A DNA stretch of 64,000 nt, from contig NZ_JARPQB010000008.1 of assembly GCF_029478665.1 (NCBI RefSeq), positions 1-64,000 on the forward strand, given 5' to 3'. This stretch comes from Pseudomonas entomophila (GTDB taxonomy: Bacteria; Pseudomonadota; Gammaproteobacteria; Pseudomonadales; Pseudomonadaceae). Position 1 is the first letter of the stretch. Each line of letters opens with the position of its first letter. Below, piece by piece: positions 18,984-27,681 of the stretch. A model generated the notes under the pieces. It saw only the letters and a list, made by a program, of their open reading frames with translations. It searched no databases and was not told the origin of the DNA. The position numbers were made by a program, and so were the translations under genes.

Positions 18984-19024
18984 CCACCTTGCCAGCCTCA
19001 CCACCTGGCGCCACACTAGCGCTC

Positions 19025-19594
19025 ATGAAAACCTTCGCCCCCAGCTACCTCAAGCACCAGTTCCTGATCGCCATGCCGCACATGGCCGACCCGAACTTTG
19101 CCCATACCCTCACCTACATCGTCGAGCACAATGCCAACGGTGCCATGGGCCTGGTGATCAACCGCCCACAGGAGCTGAACCTGGCCGACATCCTCGAGCA
19201 GTTGCGCCCGGACGAGCAGCCGCCCGCCAGCACGCTACAGGTGCCCATCTATCAAGGTGGCCCGGTGCAGACCGACCGCGGCTTCGTGCTGCACAGCGAC
19301 GAGTGCAGCTTCCAGGCCACCGTGGCGCTGGAAGGGCTGTCGCTGACCACTTCGCAGGACGTGCTGCTGGCCATCGCCGCCGGCGTGGGCCCGAAAAAGA
19401 GCCTGATCACCCTCGGCTATGCCGGCTGGGAAGCCGGCCAGCTGGAGGCCGAGCTGGCCGACAACGCCTGGCTCAACTGCCCGTTCGACCCCGAGATCAT
19501 CTTCGGCCTGGCCAGCGACCAGCGCCTGGGCGCCGCCGCCGCGAGCCTGGGGATCAACCTCAGCCTGCTGACCAGCCAGGCGGGCCACGCCTGA
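19025..19594 (+). CDS. algH: UPF0301 protein AlgH/YqgE
   Basis: A 189-residue member of the YqgE/AlgH family. The N-terminal signature is clear: SYLKHQFLIAMPHMADPNFA followed by THTLTYIVEHN-like and GAMGLVINRP. The role is unresolved. AlgH was first linked to alginate control in Pseudomonas, and the structure suggests a redox or nucleotide-binding fold. The ATG at 19025 gives the usual family length; the frame is open further upstream but runs into the REP. It overlaps ruvX by one to three bases (TGATG), so the two are translationally coupled, the usual pairing. Confidence 0.93.
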   Translation: MKTFAPSYLKHQFLIAMPHMADPNFAHTLTYIVEHNANGAMGLVINRPQELNLADILEQLRPDEQPPASTLQVPIYQGGPVQTDRGFVLHSDECSFQATVALEGLSLTTSQDVLLAIAAGVGPKKSLITLGYAGWEAGQLEAELADNAWLNCPFDPEIIFGLASDQRLGAAAASLGINLSLLTSQAGHA

Positions 19595-20019
19595 TGGCCG
19601 AACTGCGCCTGCTGCTGGGCTTCGACTACGGCAGCAAACAGATTGGCGTGGCCGTCGGCCAGGTGATCACCGGCCAGGCCCGTGAACTGTGCGTGCTCAA
19701 GGCCCAGAACGGCGTGCCGGACTGGAACCAGGTCGAGAAGCTGATCAAGGAATGGAAACCCGACGCCATCGTCGTGGGGCTGCCGCTGAACATGGACGGC
19801 ACGCCCAGCGACATGAGCGAGCGCGCCGAAAAGTTCGCCCGCCGCCTCAATGGCCGCTTCAACCTGCCCGTGCACACCCACGACGAACGCCTGACCACCT
19901 TCGAAGCCAAGGGCGAGCAGATGGCCCGTGGCGGCCGCCACGGCAGCTACCGCGACAACCCGGTCGACGCCATCGCCGCCGCCCTGCTGCTGCAAGGCTG
20001 GCTGGAGGCCAACACTTAA
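19594..20019 (+). CDS. ruvX: RuvX/YqgF putative Holliday junction resolvase
   Basis: A 141-residue RNase H-fold protein. Acidic residues expected at the active site are visible: Asp in LLGFDYGSKQIGVAVG, Glu in THDERLTTFEA and Asp in RDNPVDAIAA; the VVGLPLNMDGTPS loop is also typical. YqgF/RuvX acts in pre-16S rRNA 5'-end maturation in E. coli and was proposed as a Holliday junction resolvase. The ATG shares bases with the algH stop. Pairing with algH and the following pyrR-pyrB-pyrC' genes is conserved in Pseudomonas. Confidence 0.93.
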   Translation: MAELRLLLGFDYGSKQIGVAVGQVITGQARELCVLKAQNGVPDWNQVEKLIKEWKPDAIVVGLPLNMDGTPSDMSERAEKFARRLNGRFNLPVHTHDERLTTFEAKGEQMARGGRHGSYRDNPVDAIAAALLLQGWLEANT

Positions 20020-20070
20020 ATTCGTTTTGCCGCCGGCTGGATCCGGCGCCCGCCTTCCGAGGAGCACGCA

Positions 20071-20589
20071 ATGAGCCTACCCAATCCCGCCGACCTGATC
20101 CGGCAGATGGCCGTCGACCTTCGCGCCCACCTGGCCCGTCGTGCAATCACCGAGCCGCGCTTCATCGGCATCCGCACCGGCGGTGTGTGGGTGGCCCAGG
20201 CCCTGCAGGCAGAGCTGGGCAACGACAGCCCGCTGGGCACCCTCGATGTCTCGTTCTACCGCGACGACTTCAGCCAGAACGGCCTGCACCCGCAGGTACG
20301 CCCCTCGGAGCTGCCGTTCGAGATCGAAGGCCAGCACCTGGTGCTGGTAGACGACGTGCTGATGAGCGGCCGCACCATCCGCGCCGCCCTCAACGAGCTG
20401 TTCGACTACGGCCGCCCGGCCAGCGTGACGCTGGTGTGCCTGCTCGACCTGGATGCCGGCGAACTGCCGATCCGCCCGAACGTGCTGGGCGCCACCCTGT
20501 CCCTGGCCGCCCATGAACGGGTAAAATTGACCGGACCCACGCCGCTCGCCCTCGAGCGCCAGGACCTCGCCCCCGCTTCCGCCCTTTAA
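20071..20589 (+). CDS. pyrR: Bifunctional pyr operon regulator / uracil phosphoribosyltransferase PyrR
   Basis: A 172-residue type I phosphoribosyltransferase. The PRPP-binding motif [20 protein letters not shown] is intact, and [13 protein letters not shown] supplies the N-terminal loop. In Gram-positives PyrR binds attenuator RNA; in Pseudomonas it is tied to control of the pyr genes, with variable uracil phosphoribosyltransferase activity. A GAGGAG ribosome site precedes the ATG. It lies 12 bases before pyrB, forming a pyrR-pyrB-pyrC' operon. I see no obvious attenuator hairpin in the 51 bases before pyrR. Confidence 0.95.
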   Translation: MSLPNPADLIRQMAVDLRAHLARRAITEPRFIGIRTGGVWVAQALQAELGNDSPLGTLDVSFYRDDFSQNGLHPQVRPSELPFEIEGQHLVLVDDVLMSGRTIRAALNELFDYGRPASVTLVCLLDLDAGELPIRPNVLGATLSLAAHERVKLTGPTPLALERQDLAPASAL

Positions 20590-20601
20590 GAGTCCCCCGC
20601 G

Positions 20602-21606
20602 ATGACGCCATTCGACGCCAAGCGCCCGCTGCAGCTCAATGACCAGGGCCAGCTGCGCCACTTCCTCTCGCTCGACGGTTTGCCCCGCGAACTGCTCACC
20701 GAGATCCTCGACACCGCCGACTCGTTCCTCGAAGTCGGCGCCCGGGCCGTGAAGAAAGTCCCGTTGCTGCGCGGCAAGACCGTGTGCAACGTGTTCTTCG
20801 AGAACTCCACCCGTACCCGCACCACCTTCGAACTGGCCGCCCAGCGCCTGTCGGCCGATGTGATCAGCCTGAACGTGTCGACCTCCTCGACCAGCAAGGG
20901 CGAGACCCTGTTCGACACCCTGCGCAACCTCGAGGCCATGGCCGCCGACATGTTCGTCGTGCGCCACTCCGACTCCGGCGCCGCCCACTTCATCGCCGAG
21001 CATGTGTGCCCGGACGTGGCGGTGATCAACGGCGGTGACGGCCGCCACGCGCACCCCACCCAGGGCATGCTCGACATGCTGACCATCCGTCGCCACAAGG
21101 GCAGCTTCGAGAACCTGTCGGTGGCCATCGTTGGCGATATCCTGCACTCGCGCGTGGCCCGCTCGGACATGCTCGCGCTCAAGGCGCTGGGTTGCCCGGA
21201 CATCCGCGTGATCGGCCCGAAGACGCTGATCCCGATCGGTATCGAACAGTATGGGGTGAAGGTCTACACCGACCTCGCCGAAGGCCTGAAGGACGTCGAC
21301 GTGGTGATCATGCTGCGCCTGCAGCGTGAGCGCATGGCCGGCGGCCTGCTGCCCAGCGAAGGCGAATTCTACCGCTTGTTCGGCTTGACCACCGCGCGCC
21401 TGGCCGGGGCCAAGCCGGATGCCATCGTCATGCACCCGGGCCCGATCAACCGCGGCGTGGAAATCGAGTCGGCGGTGGCCGACGGCAAGCATTCGGTGAT
21501 CCTCAACCAGGTCACCTACGGCATCGCCGTGCGCATGGCGGTGCTGTCCATGGCCATGAGCGGGCAGAACGCGCAACGTCAATTCGACCAGGAGAACGCC
21601 CAGTGA
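20602..21606 (+). CDS. pyrB: Aspartate carbamoyltransferase catalytic subunit
   Basis: A 334-residue enzyme that condenses carbamoyl phosphate with aspartate, the committed step of pyrimidine synthesis. Carbamoyl-phosphate binding motifs are visible: [19 protein letters not shown], the loop [16 protein letters not shown], and [16 protein letters not shown]. The N-terminal extension of about 25 residues before the fold is typical of Pseudomonas class A enzymes, where it carries effector binding. It overlaps pyrC' by four bases (GTGA), consistent with equal synthesis of the two subunits of the dodecamer. Confidence 0.97.
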   Translation: MTPFDAKRPLQLNDQGQLRHFLSLDGLPRELLTEILDTADSFLEVGARAVKKVPLLRGKTVCNVFFENSTRTRTTFELAAQRLSADVISLNVSTSSTSKGETLFDTLRNLEAMAADMFVVRHSDSGAAHFIAEHVCPDVAVINGGDGRHAHPTQGMLDMLTIRRHKGSFENLSVAIVGDILHSRVARSDMLALKALGCPDIRVIGPKTLIPIGIEQYGVKVYTDLAEGLKDVDVVIMLRLQRERMAGGLLPSEGEFYRLFGLTTARLAGAKPDAIVMHPGPINRGVEIESAVADGKHSVILNQVTYGIAVRMAVLSMAMSGQNAQRQFDQENAQ

Positions 21607-22874
21607 CCATCAGCATTATCGGCGCCCGGGTCATCGATCCTGCCAGCGGCCTGGACCGCGTCACCGACCTGCACCTGGAAGGCGGGCGCATTGCCGCCAT
21701 CGGCGCGGCCCCGGCCGGCTTCAGCGCCAGCCGCACGCTCCAGGCCGACGGCCTGGTGGCCGCTCCGGGCCTGGTCGACCTTGGCGTGTCGCTGCGCGAG
21801 CCGGGCTACAGCCGCAAGGGCACCATCGCCAGCGAGACCCGCGCCGCAGTGGCCGGTGGCGTCACCAGCCTGTGCTGCCCGCCGCAAACCAAGCCCATTC
21901 TCGACACCTCCGCCGTCGCCGAGCTGATCCTCGACCGCTCCCGCGAAGCGGCCAACAGCAAGGTCTACCCGATCGGCGCCCTGACCAAGGGCCTGGAAGG
22001 CGAACAACTGGCCGAGCTGGTCGCCCTGCGCGACACCGGCTGCGTGGCTTTTGGCAACGGCCTGAAAGAGATCCCCAACAACCGCACCCTGGCCCGTGCC
22101 CTGGAGTACGCGGCGACCTTCGACCTGACCGTGGTGTTCCACTCCCAGGACCGCGACCTGTCGCAGGGCGGCCTGGCCCACGAAGGCCCGATGGCCAGTT
22201 TCCTCGGCCTGCCGGGTATCCCGGAAACCGCCGAGACCGTGGCCCTGGCCCGCAATCTGCTGTTGGTCGAGCAGACCGGCGTGCGTGCCCATTTCACCCA
22301 GATCACCAGCGCCCGTGGCGCCCGGCTGATCGCCCAGGCCCAGCAACTGGGGCTGCCGGTCACCGCCGATGTGGCACTGTACCAGTTGATCCTCACCGAC
22401 GAGGCCCTGCGCGACTTCTCCAGCCTGTACCACGTGCAGCCGCCGTTGCGCACCGCCGCCGACCGCGACGGCCTGCGCGAGGCGGTGAAGTCCGGGGTTA
22501 TCCAGGCGATCTCCAGCCATCACCAGCCCCACGAGCGTGATGCCAAGCTGGCGCCGTTCGGCGCCACCGAACCCGGTATCAGCAGCGTCGAACTGTTGCT
22601 GCCGCTGGCCATGACCCTGGTGGAAGACGGTCTGCTCGACCTGCCGACGTTGCTGGCACGCCTGAGCAGCGGCCCGGCCGCGGCCATGCGTCTGCCGGCC
22701 GGCGAACTGAAGGTGGGTGGCGCGGCGGACCTGGTGCTGTTCGATCCGCAGGCGTCCACCGTTGCCGGCGAGCAGTGGTACTCCCGCGGCGCGAACTGCC
22801 CGTTCATCGGCCACTGCCTGCCGGGCGCGGTGCGTTACACCCTGGTCGACGGGCACATCTGCCACGAAGCCTGA
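21603..22874 (+). CDS. pyrC': Inactive dihydroorotase-like subunit PyrC' (PyrX)
   Basis: A 423-residue amidohydrolase-fold protein next to pyrB. The family's first metal site is normally Asp-x-His-x-His-Leu-Arg; here it reads [11 protein letters not shown], with both histidines lost. Other regions keep the fold ([39 protein letters not shown]). Work on P. putida showed that pyrC' encodes no active dihydroorotase but is needed to assemble active ATCase, and this sequence fits that. The start is GTG at 21603, with AGGAGAA upstream and four-base overlap with pyrB. A true dihydroorotase must be encoded elsewhere. Confidence 0.94.
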   Translation: MTISIIGARVIDPASGLDRVTDLHLEGGRIAAIGAAPAGFSASRTLQADGLVAAPGLVDLGVSLREPGYSRKGTIASETRAAVAGGVTSLCCPPQTKPILDTSAVAELILDRSREAANSKVYPIGALTKGLEGEQLAELVALRDTGCVAFGNGLKEIPNNRTLARALEYAATFDLTVVFHSQDRDLSQGGLAHEGPMASFLGLPGIPETAETVALARNLLLVEQTGVRAHFTQITSARGARLIAQAQQLGLPVTADVALYQLILTDEALRDFSSLYHVQPPLRTAADRDGLREAVKSGVIQAISSHHQPHERDAKLAPFGATEPGISSVELLLPLAMTLVEDGLLDLPTLLARLSSGPAAAMRLPAGELKVGGAADLVLFDPQASTVAGEQWYSRGANCPFIGHCLPGAVRYTLVDGHICHEA

Positions 22875-22879
22875 TGATG

Positions 22880-22973
22880 CCCCTGTAGGAGCCAGCCTTG
22901 CTGGCGAAACATGCGCCGTGGTGCATGGCACCGGCTTTGCCGGTGTTCGCCGGCAAGGCCGGCTCCTACGGGG
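22880..22973. repeat. REP doublet (family A variant)
   Basis: Arms CCCCTGTAGGAGCCAGCC and GGCCGGCTCCTACGGGG are inverted, with inner GCCTTGCTGGCGAA and TTCGCCGGCAAGGC stems. Lies just after the pyr operon and can serve as its transcript end. Confidence 0.88.
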
Positions 22974-23031
22974 ATCAAGCACGCCCTGCCCTTTCGGAAA
23001 CATCCTGTCTTGGCACCGCTCATCCTTTGCG

Positions 23032-23060
23032 GTTGAAATCCTTCCCCCCTCCCCCCATAT
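23032..23060 (+). promoter_or_regulatory. Sigma-32 (heat-shock) promoter for hslVU
   Basis: The -35 GTTGAAA at 23032-23038 and the -10 CCCCATAT at 23053-23060 are separated by 14 bases. The sigma-32 consensus is CTTGAAA, 13-17 bases, then CCCCATNT. The match is nearly complete and lies 46 bases before hslV, a known heat-shock operon. Not tested experimentally here. Confidence 0.88.
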
Positions 23061-23105
23061 GAGTCCGCATCAGGCATTTTCGCCCCGCTGCGTGGAGACT
23101 CTCCC

Positions 23106-23636
23106 TTGACTACCATCGTTTCTGTCCGCCGTAACGGCAAAGTCGTCATGGGCGGCGACGGCCAGGTTTCCCTCGGCAACACCGTGATGAAAGGCAACGC
23201 CAAGAAAGTCCGTCGCCTGTACAACGGCCAGGTCATCGCCGGTTTCGCCGGTGCAACCGCCGACGCCTTCACCTTGTTCGAGCGCTTCGAAGCGCAACTG
23301 CAGAAACACTCCGGCCACCTGGTCCGCGCCGCCGTCGAGCTGGCCAAGGAATGGCGCACCGACCGTTCGCTCAGCCGCCTGGAGGCGATGCTGGCCGTGG
23401 CCAACAAGGATGCATCCCTGATCATCACCGGCAACGGTGATGTGGTCGAACCCGAGGATGGCCTCATCGCCATGGGCTCCGGCGGTGGCTACGCCCAGGC
23501 CGCGGCCCGCGCCCTGCTGAACAAGACCGACCTGTCGGCCCGGGAAATCACCGAGGCCGCCCTGAACATCGCCGGCGACATCTGCGTGTTCACCAACCAC
23601 AACCTGACCATCGAGGAGCAGGACCTGGCCGAGTGA
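23106..23636 (+). CDS. hslV: ATP-dependent protease peptidase subunit HslV
   Basis: A 176-residue threonine protease forming the double hexamer of the HslVU (ClpQY) machine. After removal of the first Met the nucleophile is Thr1 ([20 protein letters not shown]). The family segment [19 protein letters not shown] and the late [14 protein letters not shown] are present. The start codon is TTG at 23106; it is fixed because Thr must follow immediately. A GGAGA ribosome site lies a few bases upstream. It is followed by hslU after 73 bases, and a heat-shock promoter lies just upstream. Confidence 0.97.
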   Translation: MTTIVSVRRNGKVVMGGDGQVSLGNTVMKGNAKKVRRLYNGQVIAGFAGATADAFTLFERFEAQLQKHSGHLVRAAVELAKEWRTDRSLSRLEAMLAVANKDASLIITGNGDVVEPEDGLIAMGSGGGYAQAAARALLNKTDLSAREITEAALNIAGDICVFTNHNLTIEEQDLAE

Positions 23637-23709
23637 TCAGTTGTTTTGGCGTCCCGTCCACAGCGGGACTTTTCCACACTGATGACTGCGCCTTAGGACC
23701 CTATTGATC

Positions 23710-25053
23710 ATGTCCATGACCCCCCGCGAAATCGTTCACGAACTGAACCGCCACATCATCGGCCAGGACGACGCCAAGCGCGCCGTCGCCATTGCCCTGC
23801 GCAACCGCTGGCGGCGCATGCAGCTGCCTGCCGAGCTGCGCGCCGAAGTCACCCCCAAGAACATCCTGATGATCGGCCCCACCGGCGTCGGCAAGACCGA
23901 AATCGCCCGGCGCCTGGCCAAGCTGGCCAATGCGCCGTTCATCAAGGTCGAAGCGACCAAGTTCACCGAGGTCGGCTACGTCGGCCGTGACGTCGAGTCG
24001 ATCATCCGCGACCTGGCCGATGCCGCGCTGAAGATGCTGCGCGAGCAGGAAATCGTCCGCGTGCGCCACCGCGCCGAAGACGCCGCCGAAGACCGCATCC
24101 TCGACGCCCTGCTGCCGCAGGCGCGGGTCAGCAGCTTCAGCGAGGAAGCCCAGCAGTCCAGCGGCGACTCCAACACCCGCCAGCTGTTCCGCAAGCGCCT
24201 GCGCGAAGGCCAGCTGGACGACAAGGAAATCGAGATCGAAGTCGCCGAGAACATGGGCGTCGATATCGCCGCGCCACCCGGCATGGAAGAGATGACCAAC
24301 CAGTTGCAGAGCCTGTTCGCCAACATGGGCAAGGGCAAGCGCAAGAGCCGCAAGCTGAAGGTGAAAGAAGCCCTGAAGATGGTCCGCGATGAAGAGGCGG
24401 GCCGCCTGGTCAACGAGGAAGAGCTCAAGGCCAAGGCCCTGGAAGCGGTCGAGCAGCACGGTATCGTGTTCATCGACGAGATCGACAAGGTGGCCAAGCG
24501 TGGCAATGTCGGCGGCGCCGACGTGTCCCGCGAAGGCGTGCAGCGCGACCTGCTGCCACTGATCGAAGGCTGCACCGTCAACACCAAGCTGGGCATGGTC
24601 AAGACCGACCACATCCTGTTCATCGCCTCCGGCGCGTTCCACCTGAGCAAACCCAGCGACCTGGTGCCTGAACTGCAAGGCCGCCTGCCGATCCGTGTCG
24701 AGCTCAAGGCGCTGACCCCGGAAGACTTCGAGCGCATCCTGAAAGAGCCGCACGCCTCGCTGACCGAACAGTACCGCGAGCTGCTCAAGACCGAAGGCCT
24801 GCACATCGAGTTCGCCGACGAGGGCCTCAAGCGCCTGGCCGAGATCGCCTTCCAGGTCAACGAGAAGACCGAGAACATCGGTGCTCGCCGCCTGCACACC
24901 CTGCTCGAGCGCCTGCTCGAAGAGGTGTCGTTCAGTGCCGGCGACCTGGCCAGCACCCACGACGAGAAACCTATCCACATCGATGCGGCCTACGTGAACA
25001 GCCACCTCGGCGAGCTGGCACAGAACGAAGACCTGTCGCGCTACATCCTGTAA
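23710..25053 (+). CDS. hslU: ATP-dependent protease ATPase subunit HslU
   Basis: A 447-residue AAA+ unfoldase that feeds substrates to HslV. Walker A is GPTGVGKT at 56-63, the pore loop is GYVGRD near 92, Walker B is VFIDEIDK near 255 and sensor 2 is in [10 protein letters not shown] near 395. The I-domain occupies about 110-240, and the C-terminus YIL docks into HslV. I choose the ATG at 23710 ([19 protein letters not shown]) with TAGGA ten bases upstream; a TTG two codons earlier is less likely. Length fits the E. coli protein (443). Confidence 0.97.
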   Translation: MSMTPREIVHELNRHIIGQDDAKRAVAIALRNRWRRMQLPAELRAEVTPKNILMIGPTGVGKTEIARRLAKLANAPFIKVEATKFTEVGYVGRDVESIIRDLADAALKMLREQEIVRVRHRAEDAAEDRILDALLPQARVSSFSEEAQQSSGDSNTRQLFRKRLREGQLDDKEIEIEVAENMGVDIAAPPGMEEMTNQLQSLFANMGKGKRKSRKLKVKEALKMVRDEEAGRLVNEEELKAKALEAVEQHGIVFIDEIDKVAKRGNVGGADVSREGVQRDLLPLIEGCTVNTKLGMVKTDHILFIASGAFHLSKPSDLVPELQGRLPIRVELKALTPEDFERILKEPHASLTEQYRELLKTEGLHIEFADEGLKRLAEIAFQVNEKTENIGARRLHTLLERLLEEVSFSAGDLASTHDEKPIHIDAAYVNSHLGELAQNEDLSRYIL

Positions 25054-25060
25054 GACCGCA

Positions 25061-25164
25061 TGGGGCCGCTGCGCGGCCCATCGCGACACAAGGCCGCTCC
25101 TACAGGGAATCGCGATCGTCTGTAGGAGCGGCCTTGTGCCGCGAGCGGGCTGCGCAGCAGCCCC
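25061..25164. repeat. REP doublet (family B)
   Basis: Two facing GGCCGCTCCTACAG and CTGTAGGAGCGGCC arms are flanked by inverted TGGGGCCGCTGCGCGGCCCA and GGGCTGCGCAGCAGCCCC stems. Lies directly after hslU. Confidence 0.9.
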
Positions 25165-25223
25165 TTGCACAATGGCCAAAATCACTCGAAGCTTGCCGCT
25201 TGAAGCCAGAGAGAGACATAGCC

Positions 25224-25601
25224 ATGGCCCGCCTGCCCACCGCGATCAACCTGCACAAAGCCTCGAAGACCCTCACCCTCACCTACGCCCCCGGCGAGGT
25301 CTACCACCTGCCCGCCGAATTCCTGCGCGTGCACTCCCCCTCCGCCGAGGTCCAGGGCCACGGCAACCCCATCCTGCAGTTCGGCAAGATCAACGTCGGC
25401 CTCAGCGGCCTGGAACCGGCCGGTCAATATGCACTGAAACTGACCTTTGACGACGGCCATGACTCCGGATTGTTCACCTGGGAGTACCTCGAGCAACTGT
25501 GCCTGCGCCAGGCGCAATTGTGGGCCGACTACCTCGACGAATTGCACAAGGCCGGCAAATCCCGCGACCCCTCCGAATCGGTCGTGAAACTGATGCTCTA
25601 G
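25224..25601 (+). CDS. DUF971 (gamma-butyrobetaine hydroxylase-like N-terminal domain) protein
   Basis: A 125-residue stand-alone DUF971 domain, as also found at the N-terminus of gamma-butyrobetaine hydroxylase, where it carries a zinc-binding fold. Visible segments are LTYAPGEVYHLPAEFLRVHS, VQGHGNPILQFGKINVGL and LTFDDGHDSGLFTWEYLEQL. No oxygenase domain is attached. The function of single-domain forms is unknown, although some are placed near iron-sulphur or ubiquinone genes. The ATG at 25224 (MARLPTAINL) starts where homology should start. The pairing after hslVU and before the pha cluster is conserved in Pseudomonas as I recall it. Confidence 0.88.
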   Translation: MARLPTAINLHKASKTLTLTYAPGEVYHLPAEFLRVHSPSAEVQGHGNPILQFGKINVGLSGLEPAGQYALKLTFDDGHDSGLFTWEYLEQLCLRQAQLWADYLDELHKAGKSRDPSESVVKLML

Positions 25602-25662
25602 CTCAAGGCTCCCACGCTTTAGAGCGCATTTTCTAATCTCATCTGCTTGAATGCCTGGATGG

Positions 25663-25679
25663 CAGCCAAAGACTGGCTG
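25663..25679. promoter_or_regulatory. Perfect inverted repeat, possible operator
   Basis: CAGCCA and TGGCTG half-sites flank a 5-base centre. No T-run follows, so it is unlikely to be a terminator. It lies 38 bases upstream of the candidate sigma-54 element and could bind a regulator such as PhaD; that is inference. Confidence 0.4.
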
Positions 25680-25717
25680 TCTTGCGCATTACACGAAAGT
25701 CGGGTAACCAATGGAGC

Positions 25718-25733
25718 TGGCAAGTTCCCTGCT
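25718..25733 (+). promoter_or_regulatory. Candidate sigma-54 (-24/-12) promoter of phaC1
   Basis: The bases TGGCAAGTTCCCTGCT match the consensus TGGCACGNNNNTTGCW, with GG and GC ten bases apart as required. It lies about 205 bases before phaC1. A -24/-12 type promoter has been described for phaC1 in other Pseudomonas, so the call is plausible but untested. Confidence 0.6.
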
Positions 25734-25937
25734 TTGCATTTCGGGCAAGCAGGGCCAGGCCGGTAGGTAGAGGTCGCGAGCGAAAGCAGGCTGTCTTCAC
25801 ACGCAGAAAATCCCGCCGCTCATCACCGACACGCCCCCGGTCGCAGCACCGCTGTTCCTTATCACTGGTCACCCGAGTAGCAGTACCGGGCTGTCACAGC
25901 ACACCGGTACTCGTCTCAGGACAACGGAGCGTCGTAG

Positions 25938-27617
25938 ATGAGTAACAAGAACAACGATGAGTTGCAGCGGCAGGCCTCGGAGAACACCCTGGGGCTGAAC
26001 CCGGTCATCGGCATTCGCCGCAAGGATCTGTTGACCTCGGCGCGCACGGTATTGCGCCAGGCCATGCGTCAACCGCTGCACAGCGCCAAGCACGTGGCGC
26101 ATTTCGGCCTTGAGCTGAAGAACGTGCTGCTGGGCAAATCGAGCCTCCAGCCCGAAAGCGACGACCGTCGCTTCAGCGACCCGGCCTGGAGCAACAACCC
26201 GCTGTACCGCCGCTACCTGCAGACTTACCTGGCCTGGCGCAAGGAGCTGCACGACTGGATCGGCGAAAGCGACCTGTCGCCCCAGGACATCAGCCGCGGC
26301 CAGTTCGTCATCAACCTGATGACCGAGGCCATGGCGCCCACCAACACCCTCTCCAACCCCGCCGCGGTCAAGCGCTTCTTCGAGACCGGCGGCAAGAGCC
26401 TGCTCGACGGCCTCTCCCACCTGGCCAAGGACCTGGTCAACAACGGCGGCATGCCCAGCCAGGTGAACATGGAAGCCTTCGAAGTGGGCAAGAACCTGGC
26501 CACCAGCGAAGGCGCGGTGGTGTACCGCAACGACGTGCTGGAACTGATCCAGTACAGCCCGATCACCGAACAGGTGCACGCCCGCCCCCTGCTGGTGGTG
26601 CCGCCGCAGATCAACAAGTTCTACGTCTTCGACCTGAGCCCGGAAAAGAGCCTGGCGCGCTTCTGCCTGCGCTCCCAGCAACAGACCTTCATCGTCAGCT
26701 GGCGCAACCCGACCAAGGCACAACGCGAGTGGGGCCTGTCGACCTACATCGATGCCCTGAAGGAAGCCGTCGACGCCGTGCTGGCGATCACCGGCAGCAA
26801 GGACCTGAACATGCTCGGCGCCTGCTCGGGCGGCATCACCTGTACCGCGCTGGTGGGCCATTACGCGGCACTCGGCGAAAAGAAGGTCAACGCCCTCACG
26901 CTGCTGGTCAGCGTGCTCGACACCACGGTCGACACCCAGGTGGCGCTGTTCGTCGACGAGCAGACACTGGAGGCGGCCAAGCGCCACTCCTATCAAGCCG
27001 GCGTGCTCGAAGGCAGCGACATGGCCAAGGTGTTCGCCTGGATGCGCCCCAACGACCTGATCTGGAACTACTGGGTCAACAACTACCTGTTGGGCAACGA
27101 GCCGCCGGTGTTCGACATCCTGTTCTGGAACAACGACACCACGCGCCTGCCGGCCGCCTTCCACGGCGACCTCATCGAGATGTTCAAGAACAACCCGCTG
27201 ATCCGCTCCAACGCCCTGGAAGTGTGCGGCACCGCCATCGACCTGAAGCAGGTCGACTGTGACATCTACAGCGTCGCCGGCACCGCCGACCACATCACCC
27301 CCTGGCAATCGTGCTACCGCTCGGCGCACCTGTTCGGCGGCAAGATCGAGTTCGTGCTATCGAACAGCGGGCACATCCAGAGCATCCTCAACCCGCCAGG
27401 CAACCCCAAGGCACGCTTCATGACCGGCGAGGACCGCCCGGACGATCCGGTGGCCTGGCAGGAGAACGCGGTCAAGCACGCCGACTCCTGGTGGCTGCAC
27501 TGGCAGAGCTGGCTGGGCGAGCGCGCGGGCGAACTGAAGAAAGCGCCCACGCGCCTGGGCAACCGCGCCTACGCAGCCGGCGAGGCATCGCCGGGCACCT
27601 ACGTCCACGAACGCTGA
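25938..27617 (+). CDS. phaC1: Class II poly(3-hydroxyalkanoate) synthase PhaC1
   Basis: A 559-residue polymerase that links medium-chain 3-hydroxyacyl-CoA units into PHA on granules. The lipase-like box is GACSGG with nucleophile Cys296. The catalytic Asp and His lie later, in the TADHITPW segment (near 450) and in LSNSGHIQSI (near 480). The start MSNKNNDELQRQ and the length are those of Pseudomonas PhaC1. It is the first gene of phaC1-phaZ-phaC2-phaD, preceded by a long regulatory region. PhaC2 downstream is a close paralogue, with the depolymerase between them. Confidence 0.97.
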   Translation: MSNKNNDELQRQASENTLGLNPVIGIRRKDLLTSARTVLRQAMRQPLHSAKHVAHFGLELKNVLLGKSSLQPESDDRRFSDPAWSNNPLYRRYLQTYLAWRKELHDWIGESDLSPQDISRGQFVINLMTEAMAPTNTLSNPAAVKRFFETGGKSLLDGLSHLAKDLVNNGGMPSQVNMEAFEVGKNLATSEGAVVYRNDVLELIQYSPITEQVHARPLLVVPPQINKFYVFDLSPEKSLARFCLRSQQQTFIVSWRNPTKAQREWGLSTYIDALKEAVDAVLAITGSKDLNMLGACSGGITCTALVGHYAALGEKKVNALTLLVSVLDTTVDTQVALFVDEQTLEAAKRHSYQAGVLEGSDMAKVFAWMRPNDLIWNYWVNNYLLGNEPPVFDILFWNNDTTRLPAAFHGDLIEMFKNNPLIRSNALEVCGTAIDLKQVDCDIYSVAGTADHITPWQSCYRSAHLFGGKIEFVLSNSGHIQSILNPPGNPKARFMTGEDRPDDPVAWQENAVKHADSWWLHWQSWLGERAGELKKAPTRLGNRAYAAGEASPGTYVHER

Positions 27618-27681
27618 GTGAAACCGCGGTGGTGCGCCCGCTGGCGCATCACCGCGCTACGTCCACCACAGAGTCACGCGT

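Larger units (their letters stand above)
25602..25937. other. Gene-free regulatory region upstream of phaC1
   Basis: About 336 bases, somewhat less GC-rich than the genes beside it, with no credible coding frame. It holds a perfect inverted repeat (CAGCCA, 5 bases, TGGCTG) at 25663-25679 and a -24/-12 type promoter candidate at 25718-25733. The phaC1 ribosome site (CGGAGC) lies just before 25938. No other strong signal was seen. Confidence 0.75.

Noticed and set aside
23704-23709. A TTG start two codons upstream of the chosen hslU start.
   Set aside because: The ATG at 23710 gives the conserved N-terminus and a better ribosome-site spacing.
25597-25625. A possible terminator after the DUF971 gene (GCTCTA/TAGAGC).
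   Set aside because: Stem of six pairs with a long loop and a poor T-run; too weak to call.
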